A DNA stretch of 64,000 nt from Parabacteroides hominis (GTDB lineage: Bacteria; Bacteroidota; Bacteroidia; Bacteroidales; Tannerellaceae). The notes under the pieces were generated by a model. It was given only the letters and a program-made list of their open reading frames with translations. It was not told the DNA's origin and did not search any database. The position numbers and the translations under genes were made by a program. Below, in pieces: positions 25,078 to 33,468 of this stretch. The first letter of the stretch is position 1. Every line of letters begins with the position of its first letter. Where the stretch lies: the NCBI RefSeq assembly GCF_014287585.1, contig NZ_JACOOJ010000010.1, positions 1-64,000 of the forward strand, written 5' to 3'.

Positions 25078-26610
25078 GTGAGTTCAGATGATATCTTACA
25101 ACTGATTCGTCAGGGAGAAAGTTTTCGGCTGGAAGCGAAGAGAGCCGAAACAGAGGTTCCTGCATCCGTATGGGAAAGTTATTCCGCTTTTTGTAATACG
25201 AATGGAGGGGTCATTCTGCTTGGCGTATCGGAAGATAAGAAAACGAAAGAGCTTTATGTTTCCGGCGTTGAAGAGAGTGGCAAGATTATCCAATCTTTCT
25301 GGAACCAGATTAATAATAAACAGAAAGTGAGCGACAACCTGCTTTTTAATCGTCAGGTTTATGCCCTTTCCATTGAAGATAAAGAAGTTGTAGTTATTGA
25401 AGTGCCTCGTGCAGACCGTCATTATAAACCTGTTTTTATTAATGACAACCTGTTTGCCGGTACATACCGGAGGAATGCCGATGGCGATTATCATTGCCCG
25501 CGTGAAGAGGTGAAGGCGATGCTTCGCGACCAGGCGGATATTACTTTAGATAGCACAATAGTAGAAAATGTCGATTGGCAGGAACTGGATAAAGATACGA
25601 TTTATCGTTTCAGGATGCGTTTCCGTAATCTGAAGCCCGATCATATTTGGAATACTTTGGATGATGTCGAGTTTTTATTGAAAGTCGGTGCACTCAAACG
25701 TAGTAGTGACGCTCCTGAGGTTCATCCGACTTTGGCCGGTATTCTGATGTTTGGAACGGAAATGTTGATCACCAACGAATATCCGAATTATTTCCTGGAC
25801 TATCGGGAGATCGAAGACGGGAACCGCTATACGGACCGTGTCTTTTCTGCTTCCGGAGATTGGTCAGGTAACCTTTTTGATTTTTATTTCAGGATTATCG
25901 ATCGTCTGACATCCGGTTTGAAAGTTCCCTTTCAATTGCGTAATGGGTTAGACAGGATTGATGATACGCCAGCTCACGGTGCTGTGCGCGAAGCCTTGGC
26001 AAATGCGTTGATCCATGCTGATTATCATGGTAGGCGGGGTGTTGTCATCGAAAAATATAAAGACCGGCTGACCATTTCCAATCCGGGAGTTTTGCGTATC
26101 ACGATGGACGAAGCTCTTGAAGGCGGTATCAGTGATCCTCGTAATGCAAGTATTTTCAAGATGTTTGTTTTGGTAAATGTGGGTGAACGTATTGGCAGTG
26201 GTTTGCAAAACTTGCGTTATGTCTGGGAGCAAATGGGATTGGAAGTTCCTGTTTTGCGAGAATCTTTTTCCCCCGATCGGATGCGGTTGGATGTTGTTTT
26301 ATGGAATGGAGATAATGCAGGTAGAGAAGGAGTGAACATCTTGGAGGCTACCCCCCCAGTCACCCCCCCAGTCACCCCCCCGGTCACCCCCCCAGTCACC
26401 CCCCCGGTTGAGAGTGTTTTGACGGAACTGGAAGAACGATTCTTGGCTCTCTTGTCAGCCGAAGCCACTTTGTCCCGCACTCAAATGGCTGAACGTTTGG
26501 AAATGGGGCTCGATACAGTCAAAGAATACTTACGTAAACTACGCGAGAAAGGTTATATTGAACGCATCGGAGGAAATAGGCGGACGGGGCGTTGGGTGGT
26601 AAAAAAGTAA
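25078..26610 (+). CDS. AlbA-type ATP-binding regulator with winged helix
   Basis: 510 residues if started at GTG 25078; a TTG at 25045 is the alternative, and no in-frame ATG is near. The N-terminal AlbA_2/Schlafen-like domain shows ESFRLEAKRAETEVPASVWE and TNGGVILLGVSEDKK. The C-terminal GHKL-like ATPase part has REALANALIHADYHGRRG and DRLTISNPGVLR, then a linker of repeated PPVT, then a winged helix (LSRTQMAERLEMGLDTVKEY, then RKLREKGYIERIGGN). Such proteins are common in Bacteroidales accessory regions and their role is poorly known. It sits at the left border of the AT-rich cluster; a decayed tail of another family member lies at 41490-41805. Confidence 0.75.
   Translation: MSSDDILQLIRQGESFRLEAKRAETEVPASVWESYSAFCNTNGGVILLGVSEDKKTKELYVSGVEESGKIIQSFWNQINNKQKVSDNLLFNRQVYALSIEDKEVVVIEVPRADRHYKPVFINDNLFAGTYRRNADGDYHCPREEVKAMLRDQADITLDSTIVENVDWQELDKDTIYRFRMRFRNLKPDHIWNTLDDVEFLLKVGALKRSSDAPEVHPTLAGILMFGTEMLITNEYPNYFLDYREIEDGNRYTDRVFSASGDWSGNLFDFYFRIIDRLTSGLKVPFQLRNGLDRIDDTPAHGAVREALANALIHADYHGRRGVVIEKYKDRLTISNPGVLRITMDEALEGGISDPRNASIFKMFVLVNVGERIGSGLQNLRYVWEQMGLEVPVLRESFSPDRMRLDVVLWNGDNAGREGVNILEATPPVTPPVTPPVTPPVTPPVESVLTELEERFLALLSAEATLSRTQMAERLEMGLDTVKEYLRKLREKGYIERIGGNRRTGRWVVKK
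26351..26407 (+). repeat. 12-bp tandem repeat with five C7 tracts
   Basis: The unit CCCCCCCAGTCA (with CGGTCA variants) is repeated about four and a half times in frame, encoding PPVT repeats in the linker of the AlbA-type protein. Each unit holds a run of seven C, so slippage could change length by whole units or shift the frame by single bases. Confidence 0.9.
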
Positions 26611-26701
26611 TAACTCAGTTACAATAATCGTGTGGTTTATTACTGCCACAAACTATCAGTAGGAAGATAAATCTTTAATGGAATAGGTTTTAAATGATAG
26701 A

Positions 26702-27633
26702 TTGTCTATAGTAGTTCCTTGTTATAATGAGGAAGCTGTGTTGCCGGAAACAATTGTTCGTTTAGGACAGGTTCTGGAATCGCTAATTGTAAAAGGAAAG
26801 ATTTCAAAAGACAGTTCCCTTTTGTTTGTAAATGATGGAAGCCGAGATAAAACATGGCAAATTATTAAAGAACATCATTTATCAAATAGTTTTGTGAAGG
26901 GTTTAAATCTGGCTGGTAATGTCGGTCATCAAAATGCTCTGATGGCCGGATTAATGGAGGTAAAAGATCGTGCAGATATGGTAGTGTCCATAGATGCAGA
27001 TTTGCAAGATGAAGTTTCAGTTATAGAAGAAATGGTGGATCGCTATCATGAAGGTTTTGATATTGTTTATGGCGTTCGTAACGATCGAAAGACTGATAGT
27101 TTCTTAAAAAAAATACTGCCCTTGCTTTTTATAAGTTAATGTCTTGGTTGGGTGTAAAAACAATTTATAACCATGCTGATTATAGATTAATGAGTCGCCG
27201 GGCTGTATTGCAGCTAAGTAATTATAAAGAACGAAATTTATTCCTTCGCGGTATTGTTCCGTTAATTGGTTATGATACTACGTCTGTTTATTATCGCCAG
27301 CAGGAACGTTTTGCAGGAGAATCGAAGTATCCGTTAAGTAAGATGTTTAATTTTGCAGTAGACGGGATAACTTCTTTTTCTGTACGTCCATTAAGGTTGA
27401 TTGCTTCATTGGGCTTTTTATTCTTATTCTGTAGTCTGATTGCAGTTTGCTATACATTGCATGCTCTAATATGTGACAAAACTGTTGCTGGATGGGCTTC
27501 CTTAATGCTTTCAGTTTGGTTTTTAGGAAGTTTAGTCTTGATAGCGATTGGTATAGTGGGAGAATATATTGGTAAGATTTATTTAGAGGTGAAAGAGAGA
27601 CCGAGGTATAATATTAAAGAATTTTTGAGTTGA
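26702..27633 (+). pseudogene. Frameshifted GtrB/ArnC-like glycosyltransferase
   Basis: Two frames (26702-27139 and 27139-27633) together match the intact family-2 transferase at 44673-45617 almost end to end: SIVVPCYNEE and SIDADLQDEVSVIEEMVDRY in the first, YNHADYRLMSRRAV and two C-terminal membrane helices in the second. The frame is lost in a run of eight A (27106-27113); a ninth A would restore FLKKNTALAFYK as in the paralogue. The 5' end is also odd: the frame begins at TTG 26702, while the nearby ATG at 26694 is in another frame, where the paralogue has MRLSIVV. The enzyme type transfers sugar to undecaprenyl phosphate. It may be dead, or expressed by slippage at the A-run. Confidence 0.75.
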
Positions 27634-27706
27634 TAGTGATGAAAATATTTAATCTTTACATATCTAAATTTGTATTTGTTTTGTCTGTCAATTAATAGAT
27701 ATTAAA

Positions 27707-29596
27707 ATGAATATTCCCGTAACATTTTATACTTTATTCCCTTATTATGGAGTGGCTTTATTGTATTTGTTAGCAACTTATTGTGTGGGGAGAATTATTA
27801 GAAGCCTCACTTTTAAAGTAAAGGAATCTATTTCTGCATATTCTATATTGTGTAACATTCTCTTAGGGTGGGCGATATTGGTGACCGGTTATTCAATTGT
27901 GATGACACATGGGAAGACTGTTAATGTCTTATTCCTTGTTTTGTTTGGATTATATTTGATTTTTAGAAAGAGGGGTTTTAAAGAAGAAACATCTGTGACG
28001 AAGATTAGTCCTCATCGTTCGGAATGGTGGAAATATATTTTATTTACTTGTATAATTGCTTTCGCTTTGTTTCTGTTTCAAGTAGATAAAATCATGGATT
28101 GGGAAACTGGAATGTTTCAGGAGTTATATGGTGATTTTTGTTATAATATTAAGTTGACACAATTTTTGAATTTAGGTTTTGAGAATCGTTTTTTGGGATA
28201 TAATTTCTTTAAAGAAATAGCCCCTATGCCATATCATTATTTTGAAATGTGGACAACAGCTATGACGTATAAACCATTAGGACTGGTCGCAGGAGTTTGT
28301 CACATGGTAACTACTCCTGTAATTTGTGTAACATTGATGTCTTTATGTTTTGTTGCAGTGTGGGAACGGAATAAGAAATTGAGTTGGTTTGGAATGTTAT
28401 GTATTGTCGGATGTATTTTAATGATGGATTTAATACCTATTTTGTCGAAAATTCATCCTCGATTGACTGTGCAAGGTACTTACTTGTTGGGGCAGCCTCG
28501 TGCTATGCCTTCTATATTAGCTATTTTATTCTGTTTTGTGTTATATTTCTATAATAGGAAAGGTGAAGCTTACTATGTGCTTTTGGCAATACCGATATTA
28601 ACGTTAGTTCCTGCTGTAGCAGTGTTAGGAACATTAGGATTATTGTTGCTTTTCAAGATTATACGTGAAAAGCGGATTGATTGGAATCTATGTTTGCCTT
28701 ATGGCATTTTTTCTTTATTATTTACTTTGTATATTGCGACATCCCAAGGTGACCATATGGGAGGAGAGCCTTTCCATGTAGGATTGTTACGCTTATATAT
28801 TACACAACCTGTGATCTATTTTTTAGCCTATCTGCATTGTCTTTTGGTCTTATGGCTAATCGATAGAAATAGATTAAAGCAGATTTTTAGTAAGTTAAGT
28901 TGGAGTATTTTCTTTTTATTTCTATCTACTGAAACATTTAGTATTTTTTTGAGAGGCTATAATTATGATGCTTCCCAGTTTACTTCCGGCTCTATTCCTT
29001 ACTTTCTTTTTGCTTTGTATACGACATTTTTCTTATATGTGATTTCTTCAATGGCTTTTTCAAAGTTACATTATTTTTTTGTTTTCTGTTTTCTTTTCTT
29101 GAATGTAGGATTAGGAATTTTTGTTTATTCAAAACCATATCCAGTGAATAATTCTGCTCGTTCTACTTATATAACAGAAGTGTTGAATGCATTACCGATG
29201 CAAGAAGAATATAAGATAGGGGGATATATTGGAGAATTACAACAAGCGGATAATATGGTTTGCGGAGTGGTTGATGCAGTCGCCTGTCCTGATTTTTTAG
29301 ATACATATTTGAATGGAGTATGGCATTATGCTATTAATAAAGGAAGTTGGGATGTCCGCTCTGATTGGGACAAGACACCATTCCGTGATTATTATGCAAA
29401 ATCAAAGTTCCAATCATCTGACATGTCAGATGATGAAATTAGAATTAATTTCATCAAAGATTCGGGGATAGAATATGTCCGTATATATAAGGGGGCAAAT
29501 CCTTCGAAATGGTTTCTTTCCCATTTAACATTATTGGCGAGTGATGAAAAAAGTGGTGAATGTTTTTATAAAGTGAAATCTTTAGGTGGAAGGTGA
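27707..29596 (+). CDS. Large polytopic membrane protein of the polysaccharide cluster
   Basis: A 629-residue membrane protein with about a dozen hydrophobic helices and a soluble C-terminal domain of roughly 150 residues. The first large loop contains DWETGMFQELYGDFCYNIK and APMPYHYFEMWTTAM, acidic/histidine motifs reminiscent of GT-C glycosyltransferases or polymerases. Its place between a GtrB-like gene and the flippase suggests a polymerase or a lipid-linked sugar transferase, but I do not recognise the family. The C-terminal region carries two overlapping palindromes (29413-29455). It overlaps the flippase start by 11 nt. Confidence 0.6.
   Translation: MNIPVTFYTLFPYYGVALLYLLATYCVGRIIRSLTFKVKESISAYSILCNILLGWAILVTGYSIVMTHGKTVNVLFLVLFGLYLIFRKRGFKEETSVTKISPHRSEWWKYILFTCIIAFALFLFQVDKIMDWETGMFQELYGDFCYNIKLTQFLNLGFENRFLGYNFFKEIAPMPYHYFEMWTTAMTYKPLGLVAGVCHMVTTPVICVTLMSLCFVAVWERNKKLSWFGMLCIVGCILMMDLIPILSKIHPRLTVQGTYLLGQPRAMPSILAILFCFVLYFYNRKGEAYYVLLAIPILTLVPAVAVLGTLGLLLLFKIIREKRIDWNLCLPYGIFSLLFTLYIATSQGDHMGGEPFHVGLLRLYITQPVIYFLAYLHCLLVLWLIDRNRLKQIFSKLSWSIFFLFLSTETFSIFLRGYNYDASQFTSGSIPYFLFALYTTFFLYVISSMAFSKLHYFFVFCFLFLNVGLGIFVYSKPYPVNNSARSTYITEVLNALPMQEEYKIGGYIGELQQADNMVCGVVDAVACPDFLDTYLNGVWHYAINKGSWDVRSDWDKTPFRDYYAKSKFQSSDMSDDEIRINFIKDSGIEYVRIYKGANPSKWFLSHLTLLASDEKSGECFYKVKSLGGR
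29413..29455. repeat. Overlapping palindrome pair in membrane protein gene
   Basis: A perfect 22-nt palindrome with half-site ATCATCTGACA (29413-29434) overlaps by 3 nt a second inverted repeat GATGAAATTA/TAATTTCATC (29432-29455, 4-nt centre). Both lie inside the reading frame and encode SSDMSDDEIRINFIK. The right arm of the first runs into the left arm of the second. Confidence 0.85.
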
Positions 29597-31031
29597 AACA
29601 TTAAAGCAAAAAACAGCTAAAGGTCTTTTTTGGGGAGGGATAAGTAATGGTGTCCAACAAGTGCTCAGTGCTCTATTTGGCATTTATTTAGCTCGAACTT
29701 TAAGTGTTGAAGATTATGGCTTAATTGGTATGTTGGCGATTTTTTCTGGAGTTGCGGGAACTATAATAAATAGTGGATTTACCGTTGCATTAACCAATAA
29801 GATTGATGCTACTCATAAGGATTATAATGCGGTATTCTGGTTTACTTTTTTTGTAGGCTTGAGTTGCTATGTTGTTCTTTATTTTGTAGCTCCCTTGATT
29901 GCTATGTTTTATGATTGTCCTGAATTGACAATTTTATCAAGAGTTATGTTTGTGAGTTTTTTTGTAAACGGATGTGCTGCTGTTTCATATACGGTCCTAT
30001 TTAAAAAACTCATGGTAAAGCAGCAGGCACAAATAGATATCACATCCATGTTATTATCTGGAATAGTAGGCATAACACTTGCTATAAAGGGATATGCCTA
30101 TTGGGCGTTGGCTTGGCAGAATGTTATTTTTATTTGTAGTGGTGCTTTACTTCGTTTTTGGGTTGCTCCTTGGAAACCTTCTTTTAATATAAACTTTGTC
30201 CCACTGAAGGAGATGTTTTCTTTTAGTGTCAAAATGTTTTTCACAAATATATTTCAGCAAATAAATAATAATATATTCTCGGTATTATTAGGACGCTTTT
30301 TTAATGCAACTCAGGTAGGTTATTTTACGCAAGGGCAAAAATGGGCTGTGATGGGAAGCCAGTCCATCTGGGGTATGTTTAGTTCTGTTACTCAACCTGT
30401 TTTTGTCGAAGCGCAAGGAAATAGGCAGCGTGAGTTGAATGTTTTCAGAAAGATGAGTCGGTTTGGAGCATTTGTTTCTATCCCTGTAATGTTTGGACTT
30501 GCTTTTGTCGCAAAAGAATTTATTTGTATTACTCTTGGCGAAAAATGGTTACCATCAGTGGTGATATTACAGATATTATGCGTTTGGGGAAGCTTTTTAT
30601 TTTTGCAAATACTTTATACCCAAGTATTAATTGTACATGGTCATTCTGATATTTATTTAAAAGGGAATATATTTCAAGGTGTATTGCAGTTGCTGTCCGT
30701 AGTAATAGCTTTTCATTGGGGCATATTAGTTATGGTAGGGGTTTATGTTTTAGCATTCCTGATTTCGTTATTCTTTTGGCATTTTTATGTACATAAGGAT
30801 ATCGGTTTAAAAGTTGAAATGGTAATTCAGGATATTGGTTCATATTTGTTTGTAACATTAATATCTTTTTCTTTTGTGTATTTTCTCTCATTAGGAATCT
30901 CAAATATTTATTGGCTGTTATGTGTGAAAGTTTTTTTGTCTGTGTTTATTTATCTCTGTCTGGTTTATTTATTAGGAGCTAAGATTATAAGAGAATCTAT
31001 ATTATTGATTAAAAATAAATTAAAATATTGA
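29586..31031 (+). CDS. Polysaccharide flippase (Wzx/MATE-like)
   Basis: A 481-residue protein of the oligosaccharide flippase family with about 12-14 hydrophobic helices. The N-terminus has the familiar LKQKTAKGLFWGGISNGVQQ, then YLARTLSVEDYGLIGML and NSGFTVALTNKID. Flippases move lipid-linked repeat units across the inner membrane before polymerisation. The start is GTG at 29586, inside the previous gene. A decayed copy of its 5' part lies at 32214-32430. The gene is AT-rich like its neighbours. Confidence 0.88.
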   Translation: MEGETLKQKTAKGLFWGGISNGVQQVLSALFGIYLARTLSVEDYGLIGMLAIFSGVAGTIINSGFTVALTNKIDATHKDYNAVFWFTFFVGLSCYVVLYFVAPLIAMFYDCPELTILSRVMFVSFFVNGCAAVSYTVLFKKLMVKQQAQIDITSMLLSGIVGITLAIKGYAYWALAWQNVIFICSGALLRFWVAPWKPSFNINFVPLKEMFSFSVKMFFTNIFQQINNNIFSVLLGRFFNATQVGYFTQGQKWAVMGSQSIWGMFSSVTQPVFVEAQGNRQRELNVFRKMSRFGAFVSIPVMFGLAFVAKEFICITLGEKWLPSVVILQILCVWGSFLFLQILYTQVLIVHGHSDIYLKGNIFQGVLQLLSVVIAFHWGILVMVGVYVLAFLISLFFWHFYVHKDIGLKVEMVIQDIGSYLFVTLISFSFVYFLSLGISNIYWLLCVKVFLSVFIYLCLVYLLGAKIIRESILLIKNKLKY

Positions 31032-31140
31032 TATGATAAAACAATATGATGTTTATTACATAACTTATTATTATCTACAACCTGTACTTGTTAATTTTTT
31101 TGTAGAGTATGTAAGTGCTATGGATTACAGGAAGGCGTGA

Positions 31141-31299
31141 AGTTTACCACAATATGAAGAGCATACACAAACTGCCCAACAAGGCGGAAAAGTAGTCGAA
31201 GCTGCCCGTGAACAGTTGGAGGGGAAAGATTCGGTGATTTCTTTACTTAATGTGAAAAACGGGCTGAGGTTGGCTGTTAAAAACAAAATGAAAGAATAA
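31141..31299 (+). pseudogene. Remnant of a phage-antirepressor-like gene tail
   Basis: An open stretch without a start codon reads LPQYEEHTQTAQQGGKVVEA and then AREQLEGKDSVISLLNVKNG up to a TAA at 31297. It resembles the C-terminal ends of Bro-N/DinD-type proteins, but I hold this only as a guess. The rest of 31032-31320 holds no convincing gene. It looks like debris of a recombination event between flippase and methyltransferase genes. Confidence 0.35.
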
Positions 31300-31320
31300 A
31301 AACGTATAAGTGGTAAATTG

Positions 31321-32214
31321 ATGTTAGCAAAATTGTATAGGAAAATAGTTCCAGGGAAAATACGAAAGATTATTTATAATACCTTTTTAGATCGTTTATT
31401 GATACTTATTCGTAATTTTGAAGGAACAATGAGATGGTATTGGTGTAAATTGTTTTATGCAATCGTCTCTCCTAAAAATGAGAGAGAACAAGCTTATAAA
31501 GCTTGGGGAATTGCCGGCAATTCCCCATATCCATATATATGGAAGAAAGAGTACGATCTGCAACATTATGAGGTAAACGTAGATCATGCGAGTAACTTGC
31601 CTTATGTAGTTCATAATGGAAAGAAGTTGTATTTTAAACGAGATATGGTGGCTTCTGTCGAATCTGGCTATCGAGGACTTATGATTGAGCAAGATAAACG
31701 CTCTGCACACCGATATGTTGATTTTTATGATGAATTAAAAGGTAAAACTTTGTTAGATATAGGTGCAGCAGAAGCTATTTTCACTCTTGATGCCATTGAA
31801 TATGTTAATCATGCTTATCTTTTTGAATGCGAAGAGGCTTGGATTGAGGCATTGGAAGCAACGTTTGCTCCTTGGAGGAATAAAATAACGATTGTCCGCA
31901 AATATGTAAGTGATGTGGATGATGATAATAATATAACGTTGGATACATTCTTTCAAGGTGAAAGAAAATCGATCGATAATTTATTTTTGAAAATGGACAT
32001 AGAGGGATATGAAAGAAAAGCTTTGAAAGGTGCTGCCCATATTTTGAGTCATGGTAAGCCTGTTAGCGGTTCTGTTTGTATCTATCATTTACCTGATGAT
32101 CCAGAAGTAATTGAAAATCTATTACATGAGTATGGTCTGCAAACAATTATTCAAACGGGTTATTTATACATGTGTTGGGAGATGCGTCCGGGGGTGATAA
32201 AGTTTAAAAGTTGA
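31321..32214 (+). CDS. FkbM-family methyltransferase (first copy)
   Basis: 297 residues from the ATG at 31321; a TTG immediately before is less likely. The SAM-binding part has ELKGKTLLDIGAAEAIFTL, and the family-specific end NLFLKMDIEGYERKALKGAA followed by CIYHLPDDPEVIENLL. FkbM-type enzymes O-methylate sugars or other small groups, so this one probably decorates the polysaccharide. The N-terminal third is unusual for the family. It carries a palindrome pair at 31505-31543. Its stop overlaps the ATG of a decayed flippase copy. A second FkbM gene lies at 34576. Confidence 0.85.
   Translation: MLAKLYRKIVPGKIRKIIYNTFLDRLLILIRNFEGTMRWYWCKLFYAIVSPKNEREQAYKAWGIAGNSPYPYIWKKEYDLQHYEVNVDHASNLPYVVHNGKKLYFKRDMVASVESGYRGLMIEQDKRSAHRYVDFYDELKGKTLLDIGAAEAIFTLDAIEYVNHAYLFECEEAWIEALEATFAPWRNKITIVRKYVSDVDDDNNITLDTFFQGERKSIDNLFLKMDIEGYERKALKGAAHILSHGKPVSGSVCIYHLPDDPEVIENLLHEYGLQTIIQTGYLYMCWEMRPGVIKFKS
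31505..31543. repeat. Palindrome pair in first FkbM gene
   Basis: A perfect 22-nt palindrome with half-site GGGGAATTGCC (31505-31526) is followed after 3 nt by a perfect 14-nt palindrome TCCATATATATGGA (31530-31543). They lie in frame and encode WGIAGNSPYPYIWK. Confidence 0.88.
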
Positions 32215-32430
32215 TGGCAGAGCAGACTTTGAAAGAAAAAACGAAAGAACTTTTTTGAGGAGGGATGAGCAATGAGGTACAACAAGTACTGAATGCTCTG
32301 TTCGGACTTGTTTTAGCACATGCTTTGGATGCTTCCGACTGTGAAATTGTTTGATGCTTATAGCTTCAACGATTCAGGAAAATAGGTTTACAGTAGCTTT
32401 GTTTAATTAGAAAGAGATTAACTTACTGGA
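32214..32430 (+). pseudogene. Decayed 5' part of a flippase gene
   Basis: Starting at ATG 32214 the frame reads MAEQTLKEKTKELF, then TGA at 32256 where the flippase at 29586 has tryptophan, then GGMSNEVQQVLNALFGLVLA, close to the same region of that flippase. Further stops and a shift follow, after which a fragment like NRFTVALFN matches the flippase NSGFTVALTN. This is a second, ruined flippase copy, pointing to replacement or duplication in the cluster. The rest of the gap to 32490 is AT-rich and empty. Confidence 0.8.
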
Positions 32431-32490
32431 TATAAAAGTAAAATTGAAATATAGATATTCATTTGAAAGATTTTGTAGAAAGATAAAGAA

Positions 32491-33468
32491 ATGGACATGA
32501 GAACGATTAAAATTGGTTTTGTGGATTTTTGGCCGAGCTTTGATTATAAAGATTTTTTCATGTATAAATATTTGTCTAAATATTATCATCTGATTATAAG
32601 TGATGAACCTGATTATTTGTTCTGTTCAAGTTTTGGTTATAAACATTGGAAATATTCAAATTGCATAAAAATATATTATACAGCAGAAAATTTAATTCCG
32701 GATTTTAATATATACGATTATGGTATAGGCTTTTATTATCTTTCGTTGGGAGATCGATATTTGAGATTTCCATTATGGTTAATTTATTCTTGGGATCAAT
32801 TGAACAATATGGAGGATAAAAATATAGATAAAGAATTGTGTAAAAGAAAATTTTGTAATTTTGTTTATTCTAATTCTGGATGGGCTGATCCTATTAGAGA
32901 AAAATTCTATAAGGGAATTTCTAAATATAAGAGAGTTGATTCAGGTGGTGCTTTTTTGAATAATATAGGCTATAGAGTTCCTGATAAATTAGGCTTTATA
33001 AAAGATTATAAGTTTACTATTGCAATAGAAAATTCTGTGGTTCCAGGATATACTACTGAAAAGATAATAGAACCAATGATTGTGAATTCTATGCCGATAT
33101 ACTATGGAGATCCTTATGTGGATAAAGATTTTAATATGCATTCGTGCATACATATTCGAAACTTTGAATCTATTCAAAGTTCTATAGACTATATTATACA
33201 ATTGGATAAAGATGATTCTCTCTACATCTCTAAATTGCGACAAAAATGGTTTGCTTATGAGAATATTAAGACTGTGTATGATAGAAAATTAAGGGATTTC
33301 TTTGAAAATATTTTTGATCAAGAAAAAAGTGACGCTATTCGTCTTGTTGATTATGGATTTGCACGTCGTTATCGTAAGGAATTAAGTCGAACTACACCTT
33401 GGGCTACAACATTTTTAATAGAAAAAGGATATGGTCTACTTGATCGGATAAAAAGAATACGATTATGA
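32491..33468 (+). CDS. GT10-family (alpha-1,3-fucosyltransferase-like) glycosyltransferase
   Basis: A 325-residue transferase of CAZy family GT10, which usually transfers fucose from GDP-fucose. The signature is clear: YKFTIAIENSVVPGYTTEK, IIEPMIVNSMPIYYGDP, then DFNMHSCIHIRNFES. The length fits bacterial GT10 enzymes. No GDP-fucose synthesis genes are seen in this window, so the donor is either made elsewhere or differs. It overlaps the following aminotransferase by 4 nt (ATGA). An inverted repeat pair lies in its C-terminal third (33135-33181). Confidence 0.85.
   Translation: MDMRTIKIGFVDFWPSFDYKDFFMYKYLSKYYHLIISDEPDYLFCSSFGYKHWKYSNCIKIYYTAENLIPDFNIYDYGIGFYYLSLGDRYLRFPLWLIYSWDQLNNMEDKNIDKELCKRKFCNFVYSNSGWADPIREKFYKGISKYKRVDSGGAFLNNIGYRVPDKLGFIKDYKFTIAIENSVVPGYTTEKIIEPMIVNSMPIYYGDPYVDKDFNMHSCIHIRNFESIQSSIDYIIQLDKDDSLYISKLRQKWFAYENIKTVYDRKLRDFFENIFDQEKSDAIRLVDYGFARRYRKELSRTTPWATTFLIEKGYGLLDRIKRIRL
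33135..33181. repeat. Inverted repeat pair in GT10 gene
   Basis: TATGCA/TGCATA with a 4-nt centre (33135-33150) is followed by AACTTTGAAT/ATTCAAAGTT with a 2-nt centre (33160-33181). This resembles the palindrome pairs of neighbouring genes but is shorter, and the encoded residues (NMHSCIHIRNFESIQSS) belong to the conserved GT10 region, so part may be chance. Confidence 0.6.

Noticed and set aside
31033..31140. 35-codon ORF starting MIKQYDVYYIT
   Set aside because: It recalls the start of MazF-like toxins for a few residues only and then diverges; too weak to call.
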